64,000 nt of DNA from positions 9,083,001 through 9,147,000 of the forward strand of contig NC_135366.1 of NCBI RefSeq assembly GCF_051622035.1, read 5' to 3'. Shown piece by piece: positions 33,470-45,357 of the stretch. Both the position numbers and the translations under genes were made by a program. The stretch is from Arctopsyche grandis (Eukaryota > Arthropoda > Insecta > Trichoptera > Hydropsychidae). Within the stretch, counting starts at the first letter, position 1. The number at the start of each line of letters is the position of its first letter. Under the pieces are notes generated by a model that did not search any database, was not told where the DNA came from, and saw only the letters and a list, made by a program, of their open reading frames with translations.

Positions 33470-35256
33470 TGATTTCTATCAATATCTTACCTTTCTACAA
33501 CTTAACGAAAAATGTCAATATTCGAACAAATCTACAGAAAGAAATGATACACAAAGCAATAAAGAAATTGTTCCTTATCCAGCCAACTTCCAATCATTAT
33601 TTTGTTTTATAAAATGTATGCAGTTCATATAAATAGCATGTGGCTAACCAGAATTACCTTCCGTGATGTACCTGTCCAAACGTGGATGTCGGGGGCCCGT
33701 GCTGGCTCAGGGGGTCCCCTTGAGCCCCTGCGTGATGTCATTAGCGCTGCTTAGACGGTTGTTAGCCGTAAATTTCGTTTTGTCGGAGCACCGACAAAGG
33801 GCAAAACTGGCATTTTTTTACTATTTTTTATATATTTTTTTCGCCCGCCACCCCAGGCACGATAAATATGAGAATCTTCGGCGCACGCACGTCACGTTAG
33901 GCCGCGTGAAAAATGGATCAGTTATGTGCGTTTTTATCTCGTTCAGATTTTTTTTCTCCTTTCGCGATCTTTCTTTTTCGCAGGCGGAAGTTGTCGGAAC
34001 GTATATGGTGGTGGAGCGTCAGCCCCGCTGCCATAATGGGCCCGGTATAATTTATGTGTTCAATCATCAATTTGGGCGGTGTGTTTATACGGAGCTCCTT
34101 TCGGCCAAGTAATTTGTCAGGTTTTTCTGTGCGTAATTTTTGCCGAAGGGAGTAAGTAACGCCTGTGATTAATATCCGACGTTGAACGAGCTGCACTTAT
34201 CAAATTGTGCACATTTTAAATACGATATTAGTAAATATTATTATGTATCTCGCTTATCAACGTAGTTCCCACAATAATTAAATTCACTTTCTCACATTCA
34301 TATATGTGAGTAACAAGTTAAACATTAAAATTCTTGTAAAGGGATAGTCAGATAAGACAGAAATGTCTGACTTTGTCCAACCCAGGAATGCCGGACTTTG
34401 CCCAACCCAAAAGATCATTTATATAGATAACGATTCGATCACATAAGTTAGTCATCACCATCGAGACTCCGAGAGTGGTAGTCATTAATATCAACCCCGC
34501 AAGTGACGGTCAGCACAGCAGCAGAACAAAGTGAACCAAAGCTAATTAGTGAAACAAAGTTCTACGTATCTCATTTTAAATTCATCGTCGTTCAAATTCA
34601 TTAGTAGCTATAAATATAAATTTTACGTTCAGGTCCAATTTAAAAATGAGTTTTTAAAATTTTAGAAATTTCTTTTTTGATGTTATTGACTTCCACAAAC
34701 TTATTTGAAAATTCTTTGTGAGTTTTGACTTTACCAATTTCTTGGGTAGTATAAAAAATATTTTAGACCACTGACTACATACTTTCTAAAAAGAGAAAGA
34801 ATTTTACTCAGAAACATATTTTTTAAAATTTATAATATGGATGAAATTAATAATATGGTTTGAAAATATGGATGCAAAAGATATAGGATTATATGAAGTA
34901 TATTGGTCACACAGATTACCTAAACACAATCTGCTTTAGATCTTCGACTTTATAGAGTCTTTAATTAATATTATGTATTAGATGTATTATGAGCATTTAA
35001 TTGTAAATACGTTTTTGAGTAATTTTTCCTATTATGCTGTACATTATTATTAGAATAATATAATACTATGATTACTAACAAAATTAATTTAAAATTGTAA
35101 AATAGAAAATGATCATTAGATCAGTAACTATTCAAATAGATATAAGATGATGTATTGTGAACATAATTTAGTAATAATAAAAAGCATTTAAAAATCAAAA
35201 ATCAAAGTATATTTTTTATATTTAATTAAAATTTGGGATTGATACATACATATGTA
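33470..35256. other. Intergenic, no gene recognised
   Basis: A GC-richer patch (33660-34110) is open for 149 codons on the plus strand and partly open on the minus strand, but the translation is not a known family. Near 34375-34410 the phrase TGTCCAACCCAGGAATGCCG is followed by a similar GGACTTTGCCCAACCC, a short imperfect direct repeat. The rest is AT-rich. Confidence 0.3.
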
Positions 35257-35264
35257 CATATAAT

Positions 35265-36558
35265 CAGTGGCGGCTCGTCCATACGCACTGCGGTACTGCA
35301 GCACCCCCAAGGAAATTGAGAAAAATTTAATATTATTATATACATAAATGTATGTGTATTATATGAAAATAACAATATTATTTAAGCGTGTATTAAGCTC
35401 GCCCGCACACCGATACATCCAATAATGATCATACATCGCGGTACTAATATCAGAAAGTGAGGCATCGTTTATGATTTTGTGCAGTACGGTTTTCGATGGA
35501 ATATGCCGAGTGGGCGAAGGAGGGGCGCGGGGGCAGCTAGAAGCTTGATCGGTACTGCACTCCCAACAGTTTTATACACATTTCTTGTTGCGTTCGTGTG
35601 CGCGCCGCGCCGCGCGCTCGACACGCTCCTCACTTTTCCTCATTTCTTCTGCTCCTTTTGTCTTTCCTTCTACACCTCTTACATTTTCTACCTTCCTTCT
35701 ACACGTCACTTTAAGTATTTAAAATGGTATCAAAATCAAGAGAAGCTGAGCCAATGTTTTCAAGAACTTAAATATTCTTCCGAAAATACTGATAAAACAA
35801 TAACAGATTCTACTAATTTACTGAATACAATTTTTTATTTTAATCAGAACTTTTTCATAAGTTAATGCCGCATCTAAAAATTATTTATAACCAAATGCAA
35901 TCTAGTAATATAGATGCATTTTCAATTAAAGAAAACTTTTCCTAATGTGATTATACAAATATGAGATTCTTAAAGCGAATAGAAGCCAAAAATATGTGAT
36001 GCATATATTATAGGAGCCAAAAAATGTGCGATGTTATTATTAAGGATATAAAAGAAAGATATACTTTTTCTAATTATTTAATAAAGAAATTTTGAAAAGT
36101 ACTGAAAGAAAATGCCAATGGAAGATGTACTACTAACCGTTGAATCATATCGAATGCTAGATAAAGAAAAACTTCAAACTGAATTAGAAGTGTTTTACTC
36201 AAGGAAAGAAATGCATCGTATTAATGATATATAATTTACAGTTTACTTGTTTTTTTATCATGTTTTTATATCTTTTTCAAATGTAGGCCATTGTGGCGCA
36301 TTAGGTTCTTCCTGTAATGCCACAATGGTCCAAAACTATTAAATAAATAAATAAATAAATAAATATATTAATATTTTTAAAACTTATTTTTGCAAACAAA
36401 ACTTATTCAAATTCTGCTTACAACTGCAACTGCCTCTGAGCCAGAACGGTATTTTTCATCAATGAATAGAATAAAGACATACATATATAAGAAACACAAT
36501 GATTTTTATTTTTAATCAACCGCAGCACCCCAGATATCTTATCCACGAGCCGCCACTG
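35265..36558 (+). mobile_element. hAT element with perfect 8-bp TSD
   Basis: Starts CAGTGGCGGCTCGTCCATAC and ends ATCCACGAGCCGCCACTG, hAT-type inverted ends with shared GCAGCACCCC just inside. Flanked by CATATAAT at 35257-35264 and 36559-36566, a perfect match. About 36110-36230 (plus) reads KMPMEDVLLTVESYRMLDKE and then ELEVFYSRKEMHR, a transposase fragment. The catalytic core is missing. The 3' hairpin and TAAA tail of a LINE (36240-36362) is inserted in it. Confidence 0.82.
36240..36362 (+). mobile_element. LINE 3' tail with conserved hairpin (nested in hAT)
   Basis: GGCCATTGTGGCGCATTAGG pairs with CCTGTAATGCCACAATGGTC (36286-36331), followed by a (AAAT)n tail. The same hairpin occurs at 61325-61368 and in altered form at 61454-61496. 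Only the 3' end was copied. Confidence 0.65.
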
Positions 36559-36659
36559 CATATAATATATAAATAGACTTTCTGTAATGACAAAAAAGTA
36601 AGTAAATAGTGAAATAATGCAGTGATATTTTCATACATTATATTCAGTTAGTACTAAGT

Positions 36660-37006
36660 AAAATTTTTCGCATGCATCATTCCTCGTGTGTGACGAATGT
36701 TTCGGCCGCAGAGGTCGCAGAATCTTCTCACGACATCATCATCAGCGGCTGCAACGACCCCAGCCTAATGGAGTGCACTTTCTTTGTGGGACCGCCGGTG
36801 TTGAACCGAATAGGCGTTTTGCAAAATCAACATCGCGGCATAATGTGGCGATGTCAGGACGAGTAATGATGGTCATCATCGTCCGCGGTAGTCACCAGTT
36901 TCTGCGATCGTCGAGCAGTGGCAAAGCGCACAAGTCAAATCGAGACTCTAAACACTTGGTCAACGACTTCCTCTCGTTCTGCAAGGAGTTTCTGAAAATA
37001 TTATGA
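36660..37006 (+). other. Unassigned GC-richer ORF block
   Basis: A compact GC-richer block is open in two plus-strand frames: 36672-36866 (64 codons, starting MHHSSCVTNVSAAE) and 36686-37006 (106 codons, starting MCDECFGRRGRR). Neither translation is a family I recognise, and no splice context is clear. It may be a decayed exon or part of a mobile element. Confidence 0.25.
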
Positions 37007-37111
37007 AAATTTATGTACTAATATATTATATTTATGTAAGATACATTCTTCTATTAACTATTACGTTTTTTACTATTTTTAAATTTCTATACTACTCGTA
37101 CATATGTTTAT

Positions 37112-37450
37112 ATGAGCCGTTATATTTGAAAGTGGCAGTAGTCCAATTTTCAGTTACTAAAACACTATTTCTGTTTGACTTAATTCACAAATTGCTATCA
37201 ATTCTTTTAATTGGAATGTCCAGAATCTCGGAAAAGTTATATTAAATTTTTTTTTTTAAATATTGTTAAATGCAAAACATTATATTTAATATTTCTCGAA
37301 ATGAAGAAAAGTGGACTTATGCAATGAATAGTAGCGCAGTTTCAAAGTGATAATTTTAATGAGTGCCTTTGAAAATTATGACTTCGAAACTGCGCTACTA
37401 TTCAGTGCATAAGTCCACTTTTCTTCATTTCGAGAAATATTAAATATAAT
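37112..37450. mobile_element. ATGAGCCG MITE, rearranged copy with 70-bp palindrome
   Basis: The left end ATGAGCCGTTATATTTGAAA matches the copies at 48708 and 63689. The right part has become a large palindrome: 37279-37348 and 37381-37450 are reverse complements with 2 mismatches in 70, separated by 32 bases. The usual right terminus (CAAATATAGCGGCTCAT in the 48708 copy) is missing. Confidence 0.75.
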
Positions 37451-39460
37451 GGGCACTCAAAAAGAACTTACGCAATAGAATTCCACAAAAAAAGGTTAGC
37501 ACCCTCAGATAACATACAAATACCCCTTGACCCTTTTTTGTAGAATTATGTATGTATATTGCGTTAGTTCTCTGTGAGCATCTTTGACAGATTGGATGCC
37601 TCGAGAGAACAACTATATCGAGTGCATTTTTCCGGTCAACGATTAAATGATATACAATGTATTTACTTTTGTTATTATTGTTATGTAATTTTATTTTTCT
37701 ATGTATTTTAAAATGGGTTTTACCTGTAAATAAATTAATAAATGAAAAGAAAAATGTGTATATTCATTTATTTATTTTGATTTGAAAAATTTCCCAGAAA
37801 TTTTTTCAGATGTTTTAACAATTGAAAAAGTTCAAAGATTCAATTCCGAGAAACTATGCATTGAATTCGCATATATTTTTACAGTGAAATTTTCCACTGT
37901 TTAGTTAGAAAAATTATTGTATAAGCAAATTTTAATTGAACTGACTTTTATACGCTAGTTGGAAAAGCGATCGTCGTTATAACACGTACCTTGCGTTATA
38001 TAAAACAATAATTAATCTCTATTAGAATCGAATTGTATTTGTATTAGTAGATATGTACTATAAAAAATTTCATTGGAGACAGATGCGATAAATCATTAGA
38101 ATGAACCTTTTGACATTGGATACAGTTTCCACCTACCTGTGTATGTAGGTACTACGTTTAGCATTGTTTTAGCAGTAGTTTGGCGTGTCTGAATTGCCAA
38201 AAGAAATGCTGGGCGTGTCTCTCATTGCGTGATCGTCACATTTAAAATGGGTGCGTGTCCGTTCAGGGGTATTCATTTAGTAGACACTAAGTAGGCTTGG
38301 TGAGGGGGGCTCAGGCCTTAAGCGAAGCCCCCGCCTTGCGTGAGCGTAGCCCCACTTGAGTCAGTCATCTCCTTACCGATATGTACCAGAGAGGATGCGA
38401 AAAAAATGACTATTGTTGTTTAGGCGAGATAGACTCGCTGAACTAATTTCACCCTTAGGATATAAATAACGGTGATTGAATTCAATACGCACCTACACAC
38501 GCAGCAAAAGGACCCCATTGTTGAACCTACTCATTTTTATTTATATTCTAGAAATGTATCTAGACACCATGCCGCCTTAAGAATTTTTGCATCATCTATA
38601 TTTTATTTATCTTATTTTTAAAACCATTTTCTTTAATGAAATAAAATACCTAAAAACAAATAAAAATGTTAAACTTCTAATAGATTTAAGAATAATCACC
38701 ATTATATTTCGAGATGAATCAGTAGAGGTTCGCTGAGTAATAGGACAGCCGGATTTTCCCTGGGTTGTAGAATAGTATTGAACTTTTTATACATACATAT
38801 GTAGCTTAATTTCACTCTTCTTCATAACACATTGAGTGAAAATTTTTGAAACGTTGGTTCCATTCCATACTTCCATCGGGAAATTTCCATCTTCCCTGTA
38901 GTGGAACATGTTCTTGAAGATCAGTGCTAAAAATACATAATTAGACAAGTTTATAACAAATAAATAAAACATATATAAAATTAAATTTAATATATGTAAT
39001 CAAATAATTGGAAAAGTGATATACGAGAATAGTCAAAAATAGTCTTTTGTGGCCGGAACTGTACGTAAGAGCGAGTGCCGAAAAATACTATGAATACTAA
39101 ATTTTAATATTATAATGAACCATTCGGTATATTGAAAAATGTCAAAAGGTTAGTACATACATACATATGTATATTAAACGATAGGACAATGAACTCGCTT
39201 CCGCCGAGGCACAAGGATATCGAAGTATCTAAACTGAATATATGCACATTTTGCATATAGTACAATACATACATATTTTTATTATTAAACCTAGAGGTTA
39301 AGATGCCTGAGCCAATCGAAAATTTCGAATTAAGGGTAAAAGTGAACAAACTTTGACTTTCGATTCAGCATGGAAATGTAATTGGACATGATTTACGTGT
39401 GTATATACGTGAGATGGGAACACTTAATGACGTTGATCTCTAATTTATTTAAATCGCAAT
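37451..39460. other. Intergenic, no gene
   Basis: AT-rich DNA with scattered ACATATGT microsatellite motifs. A GC-richer patch at 38290-38360 contains AAGCGAAGCCCCCGC. Nothing coding is recognised on either strand. Confidence 0.35.
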
Positions 39461-39469
39461 ATGCTTAGA

Positions 39470-39680
39470 GCCTGAACAGGTCATTTTGTAGGCCCAGAGA
39501 AAGCACCATTTCAGTAATCTATTCTTTTAAATATTTTTATACCGTCCGCAAATAACATGATTCTAGATTTTTCAGAACAATAAATATTCGATGTCAAAGA
39601 TAAAAATGCTAAATAATAAAAGCCCCAAAACGGAGCCTTGTGGAACACTGGAAGGGATGTCCAACCAACTAGCACTACAG
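39470..39680 (-). pseudogene. Degenerate LINE RT fragment
   Basis: On the minus strand VPQGSVLGLLLFSIFI (motif B region) is followed in another frame by IMLFADGIKIFKRI, where the catalytic YADD/FADD motif has become FADG. This matches the Jockey/CR1-type RT core. Frameshifts and stops lie throughout. Confidence 0.65.
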
Positions 39681-39787
39681 CCTGTCACCAACCTTTAACA
39701 TATGAGTTGAAACATTTGTAAAGGTCATCGTCGTTGGGAGAAGTTTTTCAAGAAGATTATTTTGATCAATTTATCAATCGTCTTACT

Positions 39788-40412
39788 TAGAGTTTTTGCC
39801 CGGGTCGACCTGGGATAGAAATTCCCGGAAACTCACGAAATTTTTCATATCCCATGTACTGGGAATTCTTATCTCGAATCCCGGGGAAAGTATTTTAATC
39901 AAAGCGTTTCTTTAATTAATGTGGTCTAATAAAGGCAAACGCAAATCATACGGTGAAACTATTATATATGTATCGAGTGTGTCCTTGTGTTGACGATTCC
40001 ACAATCGAAGAAACTTTTTTAGATTCTGATGAGACAATTGATTTTTAATGATGAGACAATTGTGTTTTTAACGATAAATAAAGAATTAGATAAGGAGTTA
40101 TCAAATACAAAAAAATTGTTTTCGTCCCTTTTAACTACATATGTATAATACTAACTTCAACCGAAGCTGAAAGAGTTTCCAAATCTAGAAATGGGGCTGC
40201 GGATTCTCATTTATAAGAAACTTTTTCAAATAAATTTATTTTTATTATTACATTTTATCCAGTAAATATATATAATGTTTTAATACTTTTTAAATAAATA
40301 AATTTAATGTCGATAAAAAATAGTTCCGGGATCCTGGATATCCCGGGAATAGTCCCAAGCTCCGTCTCGTGTCCTGGGATTTGAAAAAGTCCAGGAAATC
40401 AGAAACCCTAGT
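39788..40412 (+). pseudogene. hAT-like remnant with CCCGGGA-rich ends
   Basis: The left end (TAGAGTTTTTGCCCGGGTCG) and right end (GATTTGAAAAAGTCC, then AATCAGAAACCCTA) are weak inverted repeats rich in ATCCCGGG strings. Internally, near 40155-40220, ILTSTEAERVSKSRN resembles the hAT C-terminal dimerisation block. Flanking octamers GTCTTACT and GTCTGTAT match at 6 of 8 bases. Degenerate. Confidence 0.45.
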
Positions 40413-40463
40413 CTGTATAAACCATAATCTGTATAAATCCTTTACTACAATCTGTATAAATAG

Positions 40464-40846
40464 TGTCGTGTAGGGGTGGGTGGAGGATCCAAATAAAAAG
40501 CCAAAGCCGCTTCACAGAATTTATTGGTGATTAAGAAGATACACGTACAGCTAGTGCTACGTCCAGAATGCCTTGATATTGCCTAAGTACCTGCTTATAA
40601 CGGGCAGGTTGCTCACTGCATCTTCGACGTCCGGTTACTTCCCTATTGTTTAGGTACGTACCCAGGTATGCATTCCCAAGATCCAAGGCACTCAGTCCAA
40701 CGATATCGCGCTGTCAGTTCTGAGAGGGGACCGGGTGCCTTTACTAAGCCAATTCGGTGGTCTCCATTGTTTAGCCTACTTGCACTTAGCCTGGAGATAA
40801 TCCTCAAAACCAATAATAATGACGGCTCCTTTTAGCCTATGCTACA
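40464..40846. mobile_element. Solo LTR, copy 2
   Basis: 383 bp, TGTCGTGTAGGGGTGGGTGG ... TAGCCTATGCTACA. Flanked by ATAG on both sides (40460-40463 and 40847-40850). It shares with 24657-25043 the GGTGGGTGGAGGATCCAA start region, the CACAGMATTTATT and GTCCAGAATG blocks, and the TTGTTTAGCCTA block. Confidence 0.82.
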
Positions 40847-40940
40847 ATAGTATAAACCAGAGAGCGATCGTTCATAGTAATATTTGGAAAAATATACAGG
40901 TCTTTGCGAAATGCTAATCTTCAAATTATTGATGAGGAAG

Positions 40941-41128
40941 AGTGTCATCACCAGAGATCGGCGGACAAGTTGATTTTGCCAACAAAAAATGGTTCACCAT
41001 TGTCAATACTATTGTCTTACAAAGCAAAAGAGCAAAAAATAGGTTGACAATAGTAATTGACAATAGGGAACCATTTTTTGCGGGCAAAAGCAACTTTTCC
41101 GGTGATCTTTGGTTATCACTAAAGAGCG
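40941..41128. mobile_element. Palindromic MITE (AGAGATCGGCGG type)
   Basis: An inner palindrome (AAAAAATGGTTC ... GAACCATTTTTT, with TTGTCAATACTATTGTC facing GACAATAGTAATTGACAA) lies between ends AGAGATCGGCGGACAAG and a right end running through GGTGATCTTTGG. Flanks GTCATCAC and GTTATCAC match at 7 of 8 bases. Related to the short element at 46081-46195. Confidence 0.6.
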
Positions 41129-41249
41129 GATGAACTTTGCGCCGTTCATTGTTCATTTTTATGATGAACCTTTTTTTTATGCTCTCTAGCTTTGGGGTTT
41201 GCCCTGTTTCCTGGAAAAAGCAGGCTTCCGGTCCTGCCACTAGTCATAA

Positions 41250-42880
41250 ATAAATAAATAAAAAAAATCACTAGAGCATAAACTAGAAAAGAGCATTAAA
41301 AATATTTTCATTTAATAATCAATACAAATAGAAACGCTAAATTTTCTTGCAGTGTTCGTAAACGTATTGAATATTATTAAGAAAGTAATTTCTAGTAGTA
41401 ATACCATATTTTTTTTCATACTTTCTACAAGCCACACCATTATTTACAGACTTTTAAGAATTTGGCGCCGATGTCGTAAAATTCATACCAGCGCCCAAAA
41501 GATGGAACCACCCGAATCATTTAAAAGAATCATCACAAATCAGTTTCGGCGGTCGGTTCAAAGCCTGCGCTAATACAAGCTATTCTTTCGTCAATTTCCG
41601 CTCTCTCGTGACGCATCAATCACACGGAGGTCACGACGCGTTGCGTTTTTCGGTGAACCAATGCACCGATTTCGCCGACGAAGACCACATTACTAATAAT
41701 ATAATGCGAATGAAAAAAGAATTGAAAATGAACAATTGGTGTAATATGGCGTAACGTGTAAATTAGCCGCGCTGCTCGCCGCCTAATTTGTTCACGTTTA
41801 ACCCCATAACGGATCGATGTCTCCTTTTCGCGTGTCCGAAACACACACACGCATATAATGCATAATACTTAATAAGCGCAAAATTTTAAAACGTATAATT
41901 TCGCCCCGAAAATGGACTGTTAAGTGTTTCGCTGGGGCAAATCGTCTCGTTTTCGACGCCGCCTCGTTTCGTTTATTATACAGCCTGATTCACAGTTCAT
42001 GGCACTTACTCTAAGGAGAGTCAAGAGGAGGTCATTAGAAGACAGAAAGTAATCTATATAAATATAGATAAAAAATTAAGGAAAATTGAAAAGCGGTGAT
42101 TGAAAAGTCACTCGACCAAAAAGCTATCGACGGGTTTTAAAAAACGCGCACTATCGACTAAATCCAGCGATATACATATGTACATATAATAAAAAAACAT
42201 ATAGAAAATAAAACTGATTTTGTATCTGTATGATGTATTAACTTTGTAAGTCTTTATTTAATTAATTCTGCTTTAATTATTCAATCGATAACACTGAGCA
42301 ACAAAAAATCACGTTTTTGAGTTACCAGAGCGGAGACTAACCAATATTTACTAAGTTTGACCCATTGAATTCGAATATCATATTGATTTTTATTGGTGGG
42401 TGATCATTTACGAGATATGAGCGTTTAAAAAAATCCGCGATTTTTACAGTTTTTTGGCTTTTGTGGTCTTTAACTCAAAATTTAGGATTGTTACGCTCAA
42501 AGTGAGTATTGGAATCAATAGTCAGATATTTTTTCTATTAATTGTTGTATTTCATTGCTTTAAAATACTTCTAATTAATTGTTTAGCGAATTTTAAAAGT
42601 CAAAAATATATTTTTTTTACAGATTTTTTTTCCGTCCTATTTTTCATTTATTTGGCAATTTTTTTATTTCACCACGTTTATAAGGATTGGTTTTCTATCT
42701 CAATATATTTTTTTTTATCTAAACGTACTAACTCAAGCGGTAATTGCAATTTAAATGCTTTCGTTGCGTATATGGTTGTATCGCGTAATATGTTAGGTGC
42801 AAGTGAGACGGCATGTAGTCCGACCGCTGTACTCTGTGAGGTGGAAAAGCTTAAAATAGCAAAAATAAAAAATATAAGGA
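41250..42880. other. Intergenic, no gene
   Basis: No recognised gene. GC-richer patches at 41460-41640 and 41880-41990 have no matching family. 42454-42915 is open for 153 plus-strand codons, but the start is T-rich low complexity and looks like noise ahead of the hAT remnant. Confidence 0.35.
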
Positions 42881-42929
42881 CAAAAATAAAGTGGATAAAC
42901 CGAAAAAAGATGTAAACAATGTTATTCAC

Positions 42930-43135
42930 AGAGAAATGTCATATTTGGAACTCGAAAAAATTCGTGGCAAATATTTGAACATTGCATTTCAACATCTTAT
43001 GACTTGCCGACCAACAAGTGTTGAATCAGAACGAGCATTTTGATCTGCGGGACAAATATGCACAAAATTCAGGTCAAGCTTAAAAGACGAAAGTATTGAT
43101 ATGATTTGTTTCCTGTGAGGATATTTTAATTCTGA
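42930..43135 (+). pseudogene. hAT transposase C-terminal dimerisation domain remnant
   Basis: The plus strand reads MSYLELEKIRGKYLNIAFQH, then LMTCRPTSVESERAF, a TGA stop, then SAGQICTKFRSSLKDESIDM and ICFL. This is the hAT C-terminal block, in which the stop interrupts the normally continuous RAFSAAG motif. Followed at 43200-43262 by a short ACCGGTAAACCGGTAA-type palindrome. Confidence 0.75.
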
Positions 43136-43278
43136 AAATTCATTGTACCAAATAAAATGAAAATTTTTTAATAAACTCAACAAAACCAAAAAGTTCCATT
43201 AAATAACCGGTAAACCGGTAATGGGAAATTATTTACCGTTTACCGGTTATTGCAATTTGACGGTAAATTGCAAGCTCT

Positions 43279-43561
43279 AACCGTCATCGATAACCTATGT
43301 CAATGCAAGATTAAAATATCACCGAAAATACACCAGGGGTGAATTTTGCGCGCATAATCTGTACTGTCGTGATGCTTTCGCATCACGACAGTACAGATTA
43401 TGCGCGCAAGCGTTTTTGTGCAAAACTATAAAAAAAGTACTTTTTATATAGTTTGCACATTTAAAAGAACGCTAGCACGCCTGATCCTAGGTCAAAAATC
43501 CTTGCATTGACATATGTACATACATAGGTTGACATTGACAGTGATCGATAACGGTGATATT
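43279..43561. mobile_element. Palindromic MITE with perfect 28-bp core hairpin
   Basis: Outer weak inverted ends CCGTCATCGATAACC and its counterpart ending near 43556; inner pair CAATGCAAG / CTTGCATTG. At the core, 43348-43375 and 43380-43407 are perfect 28-bp reverse complements with a 4-base loop (TTTC). No ORF. Confidence 0.65.
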
Positions 43562-43611
43562 TGATATTTATTTTATTTTCGGTTAATCATATCCACTTGT
43601 CTAACAGACAA

Positions 43612-43672
43612 ATACACAGACACACACACAGACACACATATGTAGATACGCACACACACACACACACATTTT
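43612..43672. repeat. CA-rich microsatellite
   Basis: Imperfect (CA)n / CACAGA tract, with the longest pure run near 43651-43669. Confidence 0.8.
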
Positions 43673-43679
43673 TTCTAGA

Positions 43680-45240
43680 TCATGAAAACGCAATGAGTAA
43701 TCGATTCTGAGTTCGAATCAGTCAAAATCTCTAGTTCGAATTTTTGCATGATCACAAAACTTCATCTATTGTTACTACGTACATAGACAAAGTAAAAACC
43801 ATACTTGTAGAATTCTATATCTATGGTAAAAACCAATGCGGTGAGGACATACTGATTTACCACCAGAGGCCAAGAACGCGCCCGTACCGTACGATTTAGT
43901 GTATCTGCACCTTAAGGCAGATATGTAAATTGGTATATATGTATCTCAATAAATGGTTATCGTACAGATTAACAGCAAATTACCCGAAGGTTATATAAAT
44001 AACTTTGACCAAATATTTAGAGTGGCTAAATAAATAAACACGTTAAGAGGGCTGTACACCCGAAACCTTAATTTTGTTACCGTTCCTTTCTTCGATATAT
44101 ATATTGAGTGTATGTATATATTGAGTGAATGCGACAATAAATATCAATATATATATTGAGTGAATGCGACAGTTGCGCTTCGACCAGATAAAACGTATTT
44201 TAAATTGACAAAATCGAGGTTTCATATTCTACTATTTTCTCCTCCAAAACTGGACCAATTTTAAAAAAAATTTCATCATCGGTATGAGTAAGATACTTTC
44301 TGTGCATCTATTGGCGTATTTTTTTTTAAATCGACCGTTAAATAAGCACGCTGGACTCGTTTCGTGGGTGTAAAAAAGAGGCGATTTTATAGATGTTTGG
44401 CGGCTCCTAGCTCATATAAAAAATAATTAATCAAAAAAATAAAACGATAGATGCACCCCAATGGTGGATATCCATAGTATATTAAAAAATTATTTCTCTA
44501 GTGCCATAATTGAGGAAGGGAGAAGTATAGTACGTTTGTATGGACAAGGCGCTGCTGTCCAGCTCTCTTAATAAATATACAATTCTTGAGGATATCATTG
44601 CAAAATTGGAAATTTAATGTTGTGAAAGAATGGTGATAAAAAGTCGAAAGCAAATCAGATTTCTCAAGAGAGTGGAGATAGTGAAAATAAGCAAAAATAA
44701 TAAAATATAAATATGCAAGTCTTTCGATACTGAACCACTAAAACTCTCTATTGAGCGGTGGCATTTAAAACGGGTGAGGCAAGTTTCGGTGGTGAATGAA
44801 AGAAGACATGTATATTTTTATAATGAATGTAAACTATCATATTAACAGTTTTTTCCTCCATTGAACATCAGATATTTTCAATGTTAAATAGATTTGTGCA
44901 CTGTATATTAATTATATCACGTATTGAATTAACATTTTCATTTGAACAATATAAATAGACAACACACAATATCATATCACGTATCATCGGATAAAACATT
45001 ACGACCCATCATAAGACACGATTAATTGAATCGTAGAGCATCGTCGGATTGTCGATCGTTCACATCGAAAGCTCGAGATAAGCACACGCGTCTCATTCAG
45101 GGCTCGTTCGAATGATTATTAAACATTTCAAGGATCGGTACGTTTTATGAACAATTATCCAATTACGATGTTTCGTCCGGTCAGGGGTTGCGAAACGCGC
45201 CGATCGATTTTCGTGCTTCATTTTAATTAACACGTTACAC
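43680..45240. other. Intergenic, no gene
   Basis: AT-rich. A unit ATATATTGAGTG(AATGCGACA) is repeated about three times near 44095-44172. No coding sequence recognised. Confidence 0.35.
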
Positions 45241-45254
45241 GCCGGACGATTATT

Positions 45255-45357
45255 TATCGCGCGGTGGATTGGAACCCGCCCATCGACCGGGCACGCCCCC
45301 GCACCGGTAAACCACAATCTGATAATTTAACCACTTTACCACGTGCCCGCGTATATC
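45255..45357 (-). repeat. tRNA-like / SINE-head sequence
   Basis: On the minus strand an A-box-like TGGTAAAGTGG is followed about 60 bases later by a B-box-like GGGTTCCAATCC, with a hairpin CGGGCACG / CGTGCCCG between. The spacing and stems do not give a proper tRNA cloverleaf, so it is better read as a tRNA-derived SINE fragment or chance. Confidence 0.3.

Noticed and set aside
33663-34112. 149-codon plus-strand ORF
   Set aside because: No domain, no splice context, and one long hydrophobic low-complexity stretch; likely chance openness in a GC-richer patch.
42454-42915. 153-codon plus-strand ORF rich in Phe/Ile
   Set aside because: It is translation of T-rich DNA just upstream of a hAT remnant; the composition is that of poly-T, not of a membrane protein family.
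45255-45357. tRNA gene on the minus strand
   Set aside because: A-box and B-box-like strings exist, but the spacing is too long and no cloverleaf with a 7-bp acceptor stem enclosing both arms can be drawn.
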